This document shows positions 35,044 through 43,992 of a DNA stretch of 64,000 nucleotides, one piece after another. The translations under genes were made by a program, and so were the position numbers. The DNA is from Nitrosospira sp. Lineage in GTDB: Bacteria > Pseudomonadota > Gammaproteobacteria > Burkholderiales > Nitrosomonadaceae. The notes beneath the pieces are model-generated. The model saw only the letters and a program-made list of their open reading frames with translations. It had not been told where the DNA came from and searched no databases. The stretch's first letter is position 1, and each line of letters starts with the position of its first letter. Location: the NCBI GenBank assembly GCA_013821425.1, contig JACDGV010000014.1, positions 19,974 through 83,973 of the forward strand, given 5' to 3'.

Positions 35044-35854
35044 TCGGATCCAGATTTTTTTTGCTCCTGACCGTGTGGATCTGGTGCGTGTGCACAGAGG
35101 GATAAAACCCGAGCCTCCCGTCCGGCTTTCCGTGGAATGCGAGCACAAGCCGGGCGCTCCTGCATGGGCAGCGCCGCTCGAGCAACTGGACCAGATGAGC
35201 GGTACCGGTGGCGGTCACGGCGCGGAGGTCAGTATTACTATTTCCAACTGTTTCGTACGATATGTCGTTTTAGCTGCACAGCAAAATATCGCAAACCCTG
35301 CCGAGTTGCACGTGCTGGCCGATTTTCACACGCGCGAGGTTTATGGAGAACAGGCAGCCGATTGGGTAACAAGCGTGAGTGCCTGGGATCCGTCGGGAGG
35401 AGGGGTTTGTGCAGCGATGGAGCGCGCTCTGCTCGAAGGGCTGGAAGAAGTTGTCACCCGCCGCAAGATGAGATTGAAATACGTGGAGCCCTATCTTGCT
35501 GGTGCGTTCGACCACTGGCACAAACGCTTCGATGACCGGCGCGCATGGTTCGCCTTGGTCGAAAGCGGCCGTCTTTGCCTTGCTTCGCTGGAGAATGGGG
35601 CCTGGAAGCGCATAAGCAACCAGAGGATATTACAGAACGTGGAAGACGAGCTCCTTGCCGCGCTTGACCAGGAGGTGATGCTTTTTGCGGGGCGCAAGGA
35701 AAACGTTGAAACTGTCTACTTGTTTGCGCCCGAGCATCCGGAACTGGTGTTGCCAGAGGATTGCGGCTGGCGCGTTGCATTGTTGTCCACAGAAAGTCTG
35801 CCTGCGCCCGCGCATTATCCATCCGCGGCCATAACCTTGGAAAGATTGAGCTGA
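35024..35854 (+). CDS. PilM/GspL-like cytoplasmic assembly protein
   Basis: A 276-residue protein in the position of PilM or the cytoplasmic domain of GspL. The GTG at 35024 overlaps gspE and gives a compact start (SPLWRDRIQIFFAPDRVDLV). Segments such as ITISNCFVRYVVL and RRKMRLKYVEPYLAG look like the actin-like fold, but strong signatures are lacking. There is no membrane segment, so it would work with the next gene, whose single membrane helix suggests PilN. Assignment rests on position and fold-like patterns. Confidence 0.65.
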   Translation: MSPLWRDRIQIFFAPDRVDLVRVHRGIKPEPPVRLSVECEHKPGAPAWAAPLEQLDQMSGTGGGHGAEVSITISNCFVRYVVLAAQQNIANPAELHVLADFHTREVYGEQAADWVTSVSAWDPSGGGVCAAMERALLEGLEEVVTRRKMRLKYVEPYLAGAFDHWHKRFDDRRAWFALVESGRLCLASLENGAWKRISNQRILQNVEDELLAALDQEVMLFAGRKENVETVYLFAPEHPELVLPEDCGWRVALLSTESLPAPAHYPSAAITLERLS

Positions 35855-36429
35855 TGCACAGGCTCAGGCTGAGATTTCCCGACAGTGGCGGAGAAGCGCG
35901 GCAAGCCGGCGCTGCTTTGATATTGCTGGGCGTAGCTGCCCTCGCCGGGGTGCTGTATGAGTTTAATGCGGCGATGAACGAGGTGGCCTACTGGGATATG
36001 CGCATTGCCAGCATGGATCGACGGATGCAGCGCACGATTACGCCGCAGAGCCCTTCAAGGCATGTCAGCCCCGTAGTAAGGCAGGAGGTGAGGCAGGAGG
36101 TGAGGCAGGAGGTGAGGCAGGAGGTGAGACAGGAGATAAAAAAAGCTAACGGGGTAATGAACGAGATCGATTTGCCCTGGGGTGCGCTTTTCGATTCCGT
36201 CGAATACGCATCCAGTCACGACGTGGCTCTGTTATCGCTTCAGCCGGATCCGTCCGGCCGTACGATGCGAATTGGCGGAGAGGCAAAGAACATTCCGGCG
36301 ATGCTTGATTTCGTCGGCGCCCTGGAACGTGAGCCTGTACTCAGGGACGCTCATCTGCTCAAATATGAAATCAAGCGGGACGATCCCTATCGGCCCGTCA
36401 TTTTTTCTCTTGTCGCATCATGGACCTGA
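35854..36429 (+). CDS. PilN/GspL-like membrane protein with RQEV repeat
   Basis: A 191-residue protein with one membrane helix near residues 26-48 (AALILLGVAALAGVLYEF), a charged region and a C-terminal ferredoxin-like part (ALLSLQPDPSGRTMRIGGEA, MLDFVGALEREPVLRDAHLL). That layout is PilN-like. The ATG overlaps the previous TGA by one base. Five perfect-frame copies of the four-residue unit V-R-Q-E form a predicted helical linker; the length may vary among strains. Confidence 0.7.
   Translation: MHRLRLRFPDSGGEARQAGAALILLGVAALAGVLYEFNAAMNEVAYWDMRIASMDRRMQRTITPQSPSRHVSPVVRQEVRQEVRQEVRQEVRQEIKKANGVMNEIDLPWGALFDSVEYASSHDVALLSLQPDPSGRTMRIGGEAKNIPAMLDFVGALEREPVLRDAHLLKYEIKRDDPYRPVIFSLVASWT
36076..36135 (+). 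repeat. Five 12-bp tandem repeats in the PilN-like gene
   Basis: Five units of GTGAGGCAGGAG (first one begins GTA, last has AGA for AGG) lie end to end, encoding (VRQE)x5. Twelve bases keep frame, so copy number can change without breaking the gene. Confidence 0.9.
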
Positions 36430-36998
36430 CCTTTTTGAAAAACATCTTGCTGCGTATGCGGTGGCAAGCCGAACGGTTGGGTACTGCCGGAAAAATCGGC
36501 TTCGGACTGTGCATCTTTTCCTTCGTATTTTTTATTGCAGCCGTGCTGCCGCGCCAGGCGGAGTCGACTGCGCTCATGGTCCAGGCGGAAGCAATGCAGG
36601 CGCAATTGCGAGCGGAACCCGCATCGGAAAGCGGCGGGGCTCCCCGAAAGCTGCAAGGCTATCCCGCCTTGCAGGCTTTTTACGCTTTTTTTCCCAACAT
36701 GGACTCCACGCCGTTCTGGATCCAGGAAGTGGTGCAGGTCGCGACCCAGCACGGCGTGGAGATCGCCGGCACTGATTATCGCATGGTGCGAGAGAAGGAT
36801 GTGAATCTGGCGCGCTACGAAATGCTGGTGCCGGTCCGGGGGAAATATCCGCAACTGCGAGGGTTTATTGCTGATGCCTTGCGCGCGGTGCCGGCGATGG
36901 CACTGGTCGATGTCGCGATCAAACGGGAGGGCGTCGAATCCGAATTGCTGGATGCGAGCCTCAAATTCAATCTCTATCTGAGCGAAGGAAAGAGATGA
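36420..36998 (+). CDS. PilO/GspM-like membrane protein
   Basis: A 192-residue protein with one N-terminal membrane helix (residues 26-43, GLCIFSFVFFIAAVLP), a coiled region and a C-terminal ferredoxin-like domain (VVQVATQHGVEIAGTDYRMV, YPQLRGFIADALRAVPAMAL). This is the PilO/GspM layout, and it follows a PilN-like gene as PilO should. It overlaps the previous gene by 10 bases and the next by 4. Confidence 0.7.
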   Translation: MDLTFLKNILLRMRWQAERLGTAGKIGFGLCIFSFVFFIAAVLPRQAESTALMVQAEAMQAQLRAEPASESGGAPRKLQGYPALQAFYAFFPNMDSTPFWIQEVVQVATQHGVEIAGTDYRMVREKDVNLARYEMLVPVRGKYPQLRGFIADALRAVPAMALVDVAIKREGVESELLDASLKFNLYLSEGKR

Positions 36999-37558
36999 AA
37001 GGGGTGGCTGCGCAAGGGCGAAGCCGGACATTATGGCTGGGGGCTGCATTGCTGGCGACTCTCCTTGCTGCCCAATGGGTGAGCGGAGAAGACGGTCGCG
37101 CGGATACGGTGCAACCGGATGAAGAAACTGGTCCGCGAAAAGAAACGCGCGCACCGGAAACGCGCGCACCGGAAACTGAAATGACGAATGCTGCAGAGCA
37201 ATTGGAGTTAGAGCTGGAGCTGGAGCGTTTGGAGCGGAGAAAATTCAGCGCGCAGGCAGGCGACATTTTCCGTCAGCAATCGTGGGCGCCGCCTCCACCT
37301 TCCCCATCTTCCCTGAAACCCCCGCCGCCGCCCCCGCCGCCCCCGCTGCAGTTCAAATATCTTGGCAAGGTGACTGCGGGCGACGAAACTCAGGTGTTCC
37401 TTGCCCTGGCTGAACGCAATTACATCGTCAAGCCCGGAGACACGGTCAACAGCCAGTACCGTATGGATGAGGTGAATGACCACTCTATTACATTTACTTA
37501 CCTCCCGCTGAACGCGACGCAAACGCTGGCAACGGCACAAGCAGGGGATATTCCATGA
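36995..37558 (+). CDS. GspC/PilP-like periplasmic linker protein
   Basis: A 187-residue protein with one N-terminal membrane helix, a tandem TRAPE repeat (two 15-bp copies), a coiled Glu/Leu-rich helix (ELELELERLERR), a proline-rich stretch with nine consecutive Pro and a final HR-like domain (LQFKYLGKVTAGDETQVFLA, NYIVKPGDTV) as found in GspC/PilP, which joins the platform to the secretin. It overlaps gspD by 4 bases. The linker length suggests it spans the periplasm. Confidence 0.75.
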   Translation: MKGVAAQGRSRTLWLGAALLATLLAAQWVSGEDGRADTVQPDEETGPRKETRAPETRAPETEMTNAAEQLELELELERLERRKFSAQAGDIFRQQSWAPPPPSPSSLKPPPPPPPPPLQFKYLGKVTAGDETQVFLALAERNYIVKPGDTVNSQYRMDEVNDHSITFTYLPLNATQTLATAQAGDIP

Positions 37559-39816
37559 GAATGGCAAAATTCATTCTGATTGCCTTGATCCTGGCCGTGT
37601 CCGCCGGATGCGCGACAAAAAACACGGCTTTTGTCGAAGGCAAGCGGCTTATCGCCGAGGGCAAAATGGAAACCGGTCTTGCCAGTCTGGAAAACGCGGC
37701 ACGCAAGGAGCCGGACAACATCGAAATTCGCGCGATGCTTGCGCGTCAGCGCGAGGCAGCAGCCGGACGCTTGTTGTTGGAAGCCGAGAACGCCCGGTCG
37801 TCCGGTGACTTGGCCGCCGCTGAACAGGCGTATCGCCGCGTACTCGAGATGAACTCCCGCCACGAACGTGCCCAGGCGGGCCTGGCCGTGCTTGAGATGG
37901 ACCGCCACCACATGGCATCGGTGAAGCATGCGGAAGAACTATTCGGCCGCGAAGAGTATGCCGCCGCGGAATCGGAAGTCCGGTCGGTCCTGCAGGAAAA
38001 TCCGCTGAATCGGGATGCCCGCCGACTGATGCAGCGGATCGCAGAAATGGAATCGCAGCAGGGAAAGATGGGGCCGGTGCTGAAAACCGCATTTACGCAA
38101 CCCGTTACTCTTGAGTTTCGCGACGCTGGTCTGAAATCGGTCTTCGAAATCATGGCGCGCACCGCCGGGATAAACTTCGTCTTCGACAAGGACGTCAGGC
38201 AAGACACGAAAGTCACCATTTTCGTGCGCGATACCAATATCGAGGACGTGTTCAAGCTCTTGCTCATGACAAATCAACTCGCGCACAAGGTATTGAACGA
38301 AAATTCAGTGCTGATCTACCCGAATACTCCAGTCAAGCAGAAGGAATATCAGGAACTGATGGTGCGCAGTTTTTATGTCGCCAACACGGATGTAAAACAG
38401 ATGGTGGCTATGGTCAGGGGGCTGGTCAAAACCAGGGATATGCACGTCGATGAGAGGCTGAACCTTTTCGTGATGAAAGATACTCCGGCTGCGATCCGCC
38501 TGGTTGAACGGCTGGTTGCGCTGAACGATCTGGCCGACCCTGAGGTCATGCTGGAAGTGGAGGTACTCGAAATCCGGCGTGATCGCCTCCTCACTCTTGG
38601 CATACAGTATCCTGATCAAATCCGGGTGAACATGCTGAACGCAGCAGCAGCCACCGCCGGTATTCCGGCGGCTTTCGAGATTAGCAGCTCCGGTATCAAC
38701 GGCAGCGGGTCCAACCTGGACAGATTGACAGGCTTCATTACCAATCCTGCTATGATAATCAATCTCAGGCAACAGGACGGGATTATCAACGTACTGGCCA
38801 ACCCGCGCATCCGCGTCAAAAATCGCGAAAAGGCCAAAGTTCTCATTGGCGACAAGGTCCCGGTGGTAACCACCACCGCAACCGCCAACGTGGGTATTGC
38901 ATCCTCGGTAAGTTATCTGGACGTCGGACTCAAGCTGGATGTCGAGTCGACGATCTCGCTTCAGGATGAGGTGTCGATGAAGGTCAGCCTCGAAGTCAGC
39001 AATATCGTCAGGGAAGTGGCAATAGCAAACGGGGGACTTGCCTATCAGGTGGGCACCCGGAGCGCAGCCACCACGCTAGCGCTGAGAGATGGCGAAACGC
39101 AGGTACTGGCGGGGCTAATCAGTGACGATGAACGCATTACCCTCTCGAAAATCCCCGGTCTGGGGGAATTGCCATGGGTTGGAAAACTTTTCACTAATCA
39201 GAATTTTACCCGTAATAAAACGGAAATAGCCCTGCTGATAACACCCCGCATCGTGCGAAATATCGCGCGGCCGACAAATGCGCTCAGCGAATTGCATTTC
39301 GGCACCGAGAACGCGGTGGGCGTGTCCCCGCTTGCAATTGGCAAGGTCGCGGCACGCTCGCTCGCAATGTCATCTTCCTCTTCGGCCGGTGGCGCAGTTG
39401 CTGGGGGTGTCGGCGAATTCGGTGTTTCACCGGATGAGCCCCGGGCACCTGCGGCGACTCCAGAGGTTAGCGATGGCTCGCCGGTGGTGATGCTGACGGC
39501 CCCGGAACAAGTGCTGGCAGGCGGCGAATTTGCCGTTAATGTGAGCCTTGCGGGTGGGGAAGCTGCGCCTGCTGCCGAGCTGGAGCTCAGTTACGACACC
39601 AGCGCGCTCGAAGCACTTGATGAAGGCGAGAATTCCGGCACCCGCGTGTTAAAGCTCGGTAAGGGGGGAGGGTCTGCGGACGTGCGATTCAGAGCTATTG
39701 CGCAAAAACCGGTCACAACCCAGATCGGGGTCAGCAATCTCACATTCCCGGGTGAGAGTGACAGTCTTTCCGCTCAGGTTCCGTTGCCGCCCGCCGCCAA
39801 CATTGATATTCGTTGA
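37555..39816 (+). CDS. gspD: Secretin GspD with lipobox, TPR region and C-terminal cohesin-like domain
   Basis: Outer-membrane secretin (753 residues). The lipobox is AVSAGC with Cys 19, so it is a lipoprotein. Residues 25-155 look like TPR repeats; then come N-domains (VTLEFRDAGLKSVFEIMART) and the secretin core (INVLANPRIRVKNREKAKV, VPVV and TLRDGETQVLAGLI-type motifs, GELPWVGKLF). Residues 640-750 are a cohesin-like domain (VVMLTAPEQVLAGGEFAVNV, LELSYDTSALEAL), unusual for T2SS secretins and more typical of PilQ-like relatives that bind cell-surface partners. Confidence 0.9.
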   Translation: MRMAKFILIALILAVSAGCATKNTAFVEGKRLIAEGKMETGLASLENAARKEPDNIEIRAMLARQREAAAGRLLLEAENARSSGDLAAAEQAYRRVLEMNSRHERAQAGLAVLEMDRHHMASVKHAEELFGREEYAAAESEVRSVLQENPLNRDARRLMQRIAEMESQQGKMGPVLKTAFTQPVTLEFRDAGLKSVFEIMARTAGINFVFDKDVRQDTKVTIFVRDTNIEDVFKLLLMTNQLAHKVLNENSVLIYPNTPVKQKEYQELMVRSFYVANTDVKQMVAMVRGLVKTRDMHVDERLNLFVMKDTPAAIRLVERLVALNDLADPEVMLEVEVLEIRRDRLLTLGIQYPDQIRVNMLNAAAATAGIPAAFEISSSGINGSGSNLDRLTGFITNPAMIINLRQQDGIINVLANPRIRVKNREKAKVLIGDKVPVVTTTATANVGIASSVSYLDVGLKLDVESTISLQDEVSMKVSLEVSNIVREVAIANGGLAYQVGTRSAATTLALRDGETQVLAGLISDDERITLSKIPGLGELPWVGKLFTNQNFTRNKTEIALLITPRIVRNIARPTNALSELHFGTENAVGVSPLAIGKVAARSLAMSSSSSAGGAVAGGVGEFGVSPDEPRAPAATPEVSDGSPVVMLTAPEQVLAGGEFAVNVSLAGGEAAPAAELELSYDTSALEALDEGENSGTRVLKLGKGGGSADVRFRAIAQKPVTTQIGVSNLTFPGESDSLSAQVPLPPAANIDIR

Positions 39817-39821
39817 GCCGC

Positions 39822-40322
39822 ATGAGTAAAAAAGTCTTCGCAGCAGGTGCGAAACTCCGCCGCGGCTTTACCCTGGTCGAACTGACCGTTGTCGTGGCCA
39901 TCATGGCGGTGCTGGCTTCAGCGGCGGTTCCCTTGTATGAACTGACGGCAAGGCGCGAGAAAGAACAGGAACTGCGCGTTGGGTTGCGGCAGATCCGCGA
40001 CGCGCTCGATGCATACAGGACCGCCGTCAATGATGGAAAGATAACCAAAAAAGCGGATGAGTCCGATTATCCCCGTAAACTGGAGGATCTGGTTGCAGGC
40101 GTGCCGGACGCAAAAGATCCGGAAAAACGCAAGATCTATTTTTTGCGGCGGCTGCCGCGCGATCCAATGTCCGAGGATTCTTCATTGGCAGATGCCGAAA
40201 CATGGGGGAAACGCGCTTACGAAAGTCCGCCCGACAACCCGCAGGAAGGCGACGACGTTTTTGATGTGTACTCACGGTCGCAACAGATCGGTCTGAATGG
40301 CATTGCTTACGATAAATGGTAG
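39822..40322 (+). CDS. Type II secretion pseudopilin
   Basis: A 166-residue minor or second major pseudopilin. The prepilin site is RRG-FTLVELTVVVAIMAVLAS after an eighteen-residue basic leader. The mature part has the GspG-like LRVGLRQIRDALDAYRTAVND and RRLPRDPMSEDSS segments. ATG 39822 is preferred to a TTG at 39813 that overlaps gspD. It lacks the calcium-loop ending of the first pseudopilin. Confidence 0.85.
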   Translation: MSKKVFAAGAKLRRGFTLVELTVVVAIMAVLASAAVPLYELTARREKEQELRVGLRQIRDALDAYRTAVNDGKITKKADESDYPRKLEDLVAGVPDAKDPEKRKIYFLRRLPRDPMSEDSSLADAETWGKRAYESPPDNPQEGDDVFDVYSRSQQIGLNGIAYDKW

Positions 40323-40329
40323 ACACGCA

Positions 40330-40758
40330 ATGCTTGACTCCGGATTTTTCATGATGAGCAATCAGGAAGGCGGCGCACCGTTGAACGATCGGGGTCATGG
40401 GGGTTTCACCCTGGTTGAACTGTTGGTCGTGATGGCAATCATAGGCACTCTTCTCAGCATTGTGGCTCCCAGATATTTCAGTTCTCTCGAAAGATCCCGG
40501 GAGACGGTGCTGCGGCAGAACTTGAATGTAATGCGCGACGCGATTGATAAATTTCATGGCGACACCGGAAAATATCCGGGCGATCTGACCGAATTGGTGG
40601 AAAAGCGTTATTTACGGGCCGTTCCGGTCGATCCGCTGACCGAAAGCGCGGAAACTTGGGTCGGGGTCCCTCCGCCGGATGGTTCGGGCGGATTCTACGA
40701 CGTGCATAGCGGTTCGTCGGGACAGGCAAAGAATGGAACCTTTTATGGCGCATGGTAG
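40330..40758 (+). CDS. Type II secretion pseudopilin
   Basis: A 142-residue pseudopilin with the site HGG-FTLVELLVVMAIIGTLLS and a GspG-like body (LRQNLNVMRDAIDKFHGDTG, KYPGDLTELVEKRYLRAVPV). The leader is long (about 25 residues from ATG 40330; an alternative ATG is at 40387-proximal positions or 40351). It follows the previous pseudopilin by 7 bases. Confidence 0.85.
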   Translation: MLDSGFFMMSNQEGGAPLNDRGHGGFTLVELLVVMAIIGTLLSIVAPRYFSSLERSRETVLRQNLNVMRDAIDKFHGDTGKYPGDLTELVEKRYLRAVPVDPLTESAETWVGVPPPDGSGGFYDVHSGSSGQAKNGTFYGAW

Positions 40759-40786
40759 CGACTGGACAGGGGAGATATAGCGCTGC

Positions 40787-41464
40787 ATGCGCAGTGAAAA
40801 AGGCTTTACCTATCTATGGGTAATGTTCACCGTTGCGCTCACCGGCGTCGGGCTGGCCGGTGCGGGCCAGATATGGCAAACCGAATTGCGGCGGGAAAAG
40901 GAAAAAGAGCTTTTGTTTGTTGGCGAGCAGTTCAGGCGGGCAATTGAATCCTACTACGAGAGTTCGCCCGGGGCCAAACGTTATCCCGAGTCACTGGAAA
41001 AACTCCTGTCCGACGATCGTTTCCCAACCGTAAAGCGTCACCTGCGCAAGGTTTTTATCGATCCCATGACTGGTGCCGCCGAATGGGCGTTGATCAGACG
41101 GCCCGGCATAGGAATTGTCGGCGTCCATAGTCTTTCAGCACAACGGCCCTTTAAACGGGCAAATTTTCCTGAGCGCCATGCTTCTTTTGCCGAGGCGGAG
41201 AGTTATCGCGACTGGAAATTTATCTATCTGCCGGGAGATACGGGTAGCACCAACCTTCCACCCCAGTCACAATCACAACCGCAGTCCGGGTTGGGACAAA
41301 ACCCTCAAGCCGAGCCCCAGCCTCGGTCGGAGGCCCAGCCCGACTTGCAGCCGCAACCGGAACGGTGGCAACTGCCGCCAGCAGAACCGGAATCCTCTCC
41401 AACACCGAGTTCGCCCAGCCCCTCGACTCAAACCGATTCCTTTTCCCAGCCGCTCGATTATTAA
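40787..41464 (+). CDS. Pseudopilin-like protein with Gln/Pro-rich tail
   Basis: A 225-residue protein with a short leader and the site SEKG-FTYLWVMFTVALTG, where Glu+5 is absent and replaced by the YLW sequence, so it may be processed but not assembled like others. A helical part (REKEKELLFVGEQFRRAIES) and KYPESLEKLL-like segments follow. Residues 160-215 are low complexity (PPQSQSQPQSG, PQAEPQPRSEAQ). It is the last gene of the operon; the missing Glu suggests a minor tip or non-pilus role. Confidence 0.75.
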   Translation: MRSEKGFTYLWVMFTVALTGVGLAGAGQIWQTELRREKEKELLFVGEQFRRAIESYYESSPGAKRYPESLEKLLSDDRFPTVKRHLRKVFIDPMTGAAEWALIRRPGIGIVGVHSLSAQRPFKRANFPERHASFAEAESYRDWKFIYLPGDTGSTNLPPQSQSQPQSGLGQNPQAEPQPRSEAQPDLQPQPERWQLPPAEPESSPTPSSPSPSTQTDSFSQPLDY

Positions 41465-41740
41465 ATTCGCTGAGTAAAATTCCGGAAACCGGTGAAGTTC
41501 CATCTGGGTCGAGATGGCGTATCCGGCGGAAAATCCTGACGGATTGCCCCCCCGTTTTAGCCACGAGGCTAATCAGGGGTGACATAGGCCTTTTTACCCA
41601 CGCAATGTTCATGAGATTGACACGTAATCTTAATGAGAACGTCATGCTGAGGGGCAAAAATAGGCGGTTGGTTGAAGTTAAGAAAAAACACGCGGTTCCG
41701 ATGGCCGTCGCCGGGCAGGCAAAAGAAAGCAGATTCGGGC

Positions 41741-42520
41741 ATGAGAAATACGGAGAGGTTCATTGCTCTGACAGAACGAGAAATGGAGTACCTATTCCGG
41801 ATTATCGATTCATCCACCTCCATAACCCAGAGGCATCAATTTTTCCTCTGGGCACAGGGCGAGGTGCAAAGTCTTTTGCCTCATGGCATGCTGGTATGCT
41901 TATTGGACGATGGATCCGGACAACCTATCAGCATTGAGAAGTTTAGCCGAACCAATGTAAGTGAAATAGCATTTTCCGGGCTTTGCCGGCCCGACGGTGG
42001 AATCATATTCCGCATCATGTCCGCGTGGAGCGCGTACAAAAACCAGCCACTCCTCCTATACCCGGCTGATCCGGGTTGCGTCGCGCACAAGCATTTCGCG
42101 AAGGACCTCAAGTGTGACAATCTGGATCGCGTTGCAGCACATGGAATGTTCGATGCCAACGGTCGCACAACGAGTTTCTTCATCTTTACGCAATTCGCCG
42201 TCGCCTTGACCGAGCGCCATTCCTATTTCCTTGAATTGTTATTGCCTCATCTGCACATGGCGTTGTTGCGCATGCTGTTCCATGAGCGGCATCACAAGAA
42301 TGGACCCATAGGGGAGAAAAGCAGAAAACTGATCACAGTCCGTGAAATCGAAATCCTGCGCTATGTTCAGTCGGGCAAAAGCAACCATGAAATCGGGCTG
42401 TTGCTCGATATCAGCCCGTTTACGGTAAAAAATCACATTCAAAAGATTTTGCGCAAGCTGAACGTCAATAATCGTGCTCACGCCGCGGCCAAAGCGATGG
42501 CGTTAAAGATCACCCTTTAA
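41741..42520 (+). CDS. LuxR-family regulator, EpsA-like
   Basis: A 259-residue transcription factor with a large N-terminal sensor-like region (FIALTEREMEYLFRIIDSS, FFLWAQGEVQSLLPHGMLVC) and a C-terminal LuxR helix-turn-helix (LITVREIEILRYVQSGKSNH, EIGLLLDISPFTVKNHIQK). This arrangement matches EpsA-type regulators associated with exopolysaccharide and PEP-CTERM loci. ATG 41741 avoids an unsupported 23-residue extension. It is on the same strand as, and between, the secretion operon and the PEP-CTERM gene. Confidence 0.83.
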   Translation: MRNTERFIALTEREMEYLFRIIDSSTSITQRHQFFLWAQGEVQSLLPHGMLVCLLDDGSGQPISIEKFSRTNVSEIAFSGLCRPDGGIIFRIMSAWSAYKNQPLLLYPADPGCVAHKHFAKDLKCDNLDRVAAHGMFDANGRTTSFFIFTQFAVALTERHSYFLELLLPHLHMALLRMLFHERHHKNGPIGEKSRKLITVREIEILRYVQSGKSNHEIGLLLDISPFTVKNHIQKILRKLNVNNRAHAAAKAMALKITL

Positions 42521-42889
42521 GGATTTCCGGGTAAACCAAGCCCCCATGGACGCCGGCCACCCGGAGCCTACATACGGCGTGTCGCTGGGGCAGTCTGACC
42601 GGGAGATTCGGATAGGCGTGTGCGCGCGGACACGGCGTCCCGGAATTACGATTCTTCGAGTTCCTTTCGATTCTTCCTGGGCATAGTCCGAACGTCTCAT
42701 GAAACGCCCGCCGGGCTATCCACTTGCCGTCACATAAGATCGTTAGCATGTAGAACCGACTGGAACAGGATTGATGCTGGCCCAAGCGTGGAGGTGGTTC
42801 GAATATAGGCAGGAAGTACTACGAAAAGCAAGGTGGCTCTTCACAAGGGCTTAACGGTAGCTTCATACACTGTGAGCGGGCCGGCAGGA
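42521..42889. other. Gene-free stretch between EpsA-like gene and riboswitch
   Basis: No credible gene on either strand; the reported open frames lack family features and sensible ribosome sites. The riboswitch leader starts near its right end, so it probably holds the promoter of the PEP-CTERM transcript. Confidence 0.45.
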
Positions 42890-43028
42890 AGTGCAGGCAA
42901 GTCAAGGACAAAGCCATACCCGTTGCGAAACGGGGACGGAAAGCTGCGGGTCTCCCTGCAAGTGGAGGCAGTCGGGCTGCTCCAGGATGGTGACCGGGTG
43001 GCAAGTGCTGCCTCCTGGTTAGCCGGTC
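42890..43028 (+). promoter_or_regulatory. Class I cyclic di-GMP riboswitch (GEMM-I) with expression platform
   Basis: The aptamer is about 42893-42985. AAGGACAAAGCC leads to a hairpin with GCGA tetraloop (CCCGTT/AACGGG), then GGGGACGGAAAGCTGCGGG, and after a second stem GGAGGCAGTCGGGCTGC. This follows the order of GEMM-I: GGCAAACC, GNRA hairpin, GACGCAAAGCC, then the AGCCGGGUUGCC-type closing. GGAGGCAG at 42964-42971 is perfectly complementary to CTGCCTCC at 43008-43015, and GACCGG (42992) pairs with CCGGTC (43023), giving an alternative fold just before the PEP-CTERM gene. No T-run follows, so control may be at another level. Confidence 0.8.
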
Positions 43029-43074
43029 TGATTCAAATCTCGGGCAACTCATCTATATACTGGGAGTATTAGCA

Positions 43075-43992
43075 ATGAAAATGAATTTTAGACTCAAGGC
43101 GCTGGCAGCTGCCACGATCATGGCAACCTCGATGCCGCTCTCTGCTGCCATGGACGGCGCTGATTCAGGCAATGGCAGCCTGTTGGTTAACTTTCGTTCC
43201 TACGTCGGTTCTCCCACCTCGGGAAATAATGATATCTCTGCCGTGTTCGATCTCGGCGTCAATATGAACGACGTAATCGGCTGGAATGGGACTGCCGGCT
43301 TTAATCGCACCTGGGATTTGAGCACAGGCCTGATGAGCGGCACCGGCATTTCCGGTAGCCAAGCGATCGGGAGCTATGGCGGTACCTGGAACGATCTGTT
43401 CAACGGCGTCGCCGCGGCAGACCAGCCGAAAATCGAGTACAGCGTCATGGCGCTGGATAACACCGACAAGACGATTCAAGGCGGCGGATCGCGTTATCTG
43501 ACAACCGCGAACGTAACCAATTTTCCCTCGTTGCCCAACGCCAATCTGAATGGTTTTGACAACATGAACCTGTACGTTAACGCCAACAACTCCCGCGGCA
43601 CCCACGCTACTGAAGCCAATGGCGCCAGCATCGCCACGCCGACGGATGATCCCAACAGCTACTTTGCGGCGATCAATGGTTTTGGGCAAGGCGATAACTG
43701 GCTGACCAAAACAACCGCTGACACCACCAAGACGCTGGATACCGAGCAGAGCTTCTGGTATTTGGCCACCAGTTCGCTTACTTCTCATCATCAGGCGATC
43801 AAGACTCCCTTTGGTGTTGATCTGAATGGCGACGGCATCATGGATGCGAACGAGTTCAGTAAATGGTCCGTGAATGCCGACGCAGGCACGATAAGTTTTG
43901 CAGCGCCGATTCCCGAGGCTCAGACCTGGGCCATGATGCTGGCCGGGCTGGGGATGATCGGCATGATGGTCCGCCGCCGCGTCAACGTCTGA
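43075..43992 (+). CDS. PEP-CTERM surface protein (PEA variant)
   Basis: A 305-residue exported protein with signal peptide (MKMNFRLKALAAATIMATS) and a C-terminal sorting region: IPEAQTWAMMLAGLGMIGMM followed by VRRR. The second Pro of the PEP motif is Ala here, a known tolerable variation. The body is rich in Asn, Gly, Ser and Thr (NNDISAVFDLGVNMNDVIGW) as in many extracellular PEP-CTERM proteins, and DLNGDGIMDANEFS looks like an EF-hand-type calcium loop. The exosortase is not in this window. Its leader carries the c-di-GMP riboswitch. Confidence 0.9.
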   Translation: MKMNFRLKALAAATIMATSMPLSAAMDGADSGNGSLLVNFRSYVGSPTSGNNDISAVFDLGVNMNDVIGWNGTAGFNRTWDLSTGLMSGTGISGSQAIGSYGGTWNDLFNGVAAADQPKIEYSVMALDNTDKTIQGGGSRYLTTANVTNFPSLPNANLNGFDNMNLYVNANNSRGTHATEANGASIATPTDDPNSYFAAINGFGQGDNWLTKTTADTTKTLDTEQSFWYLATSSLTSHHQAIKTPFGVDLNGDGIMDANEFSKWSVNADAGTISFAAPIPEAQTWAMMLAGLGMIGMMVRRRVNV

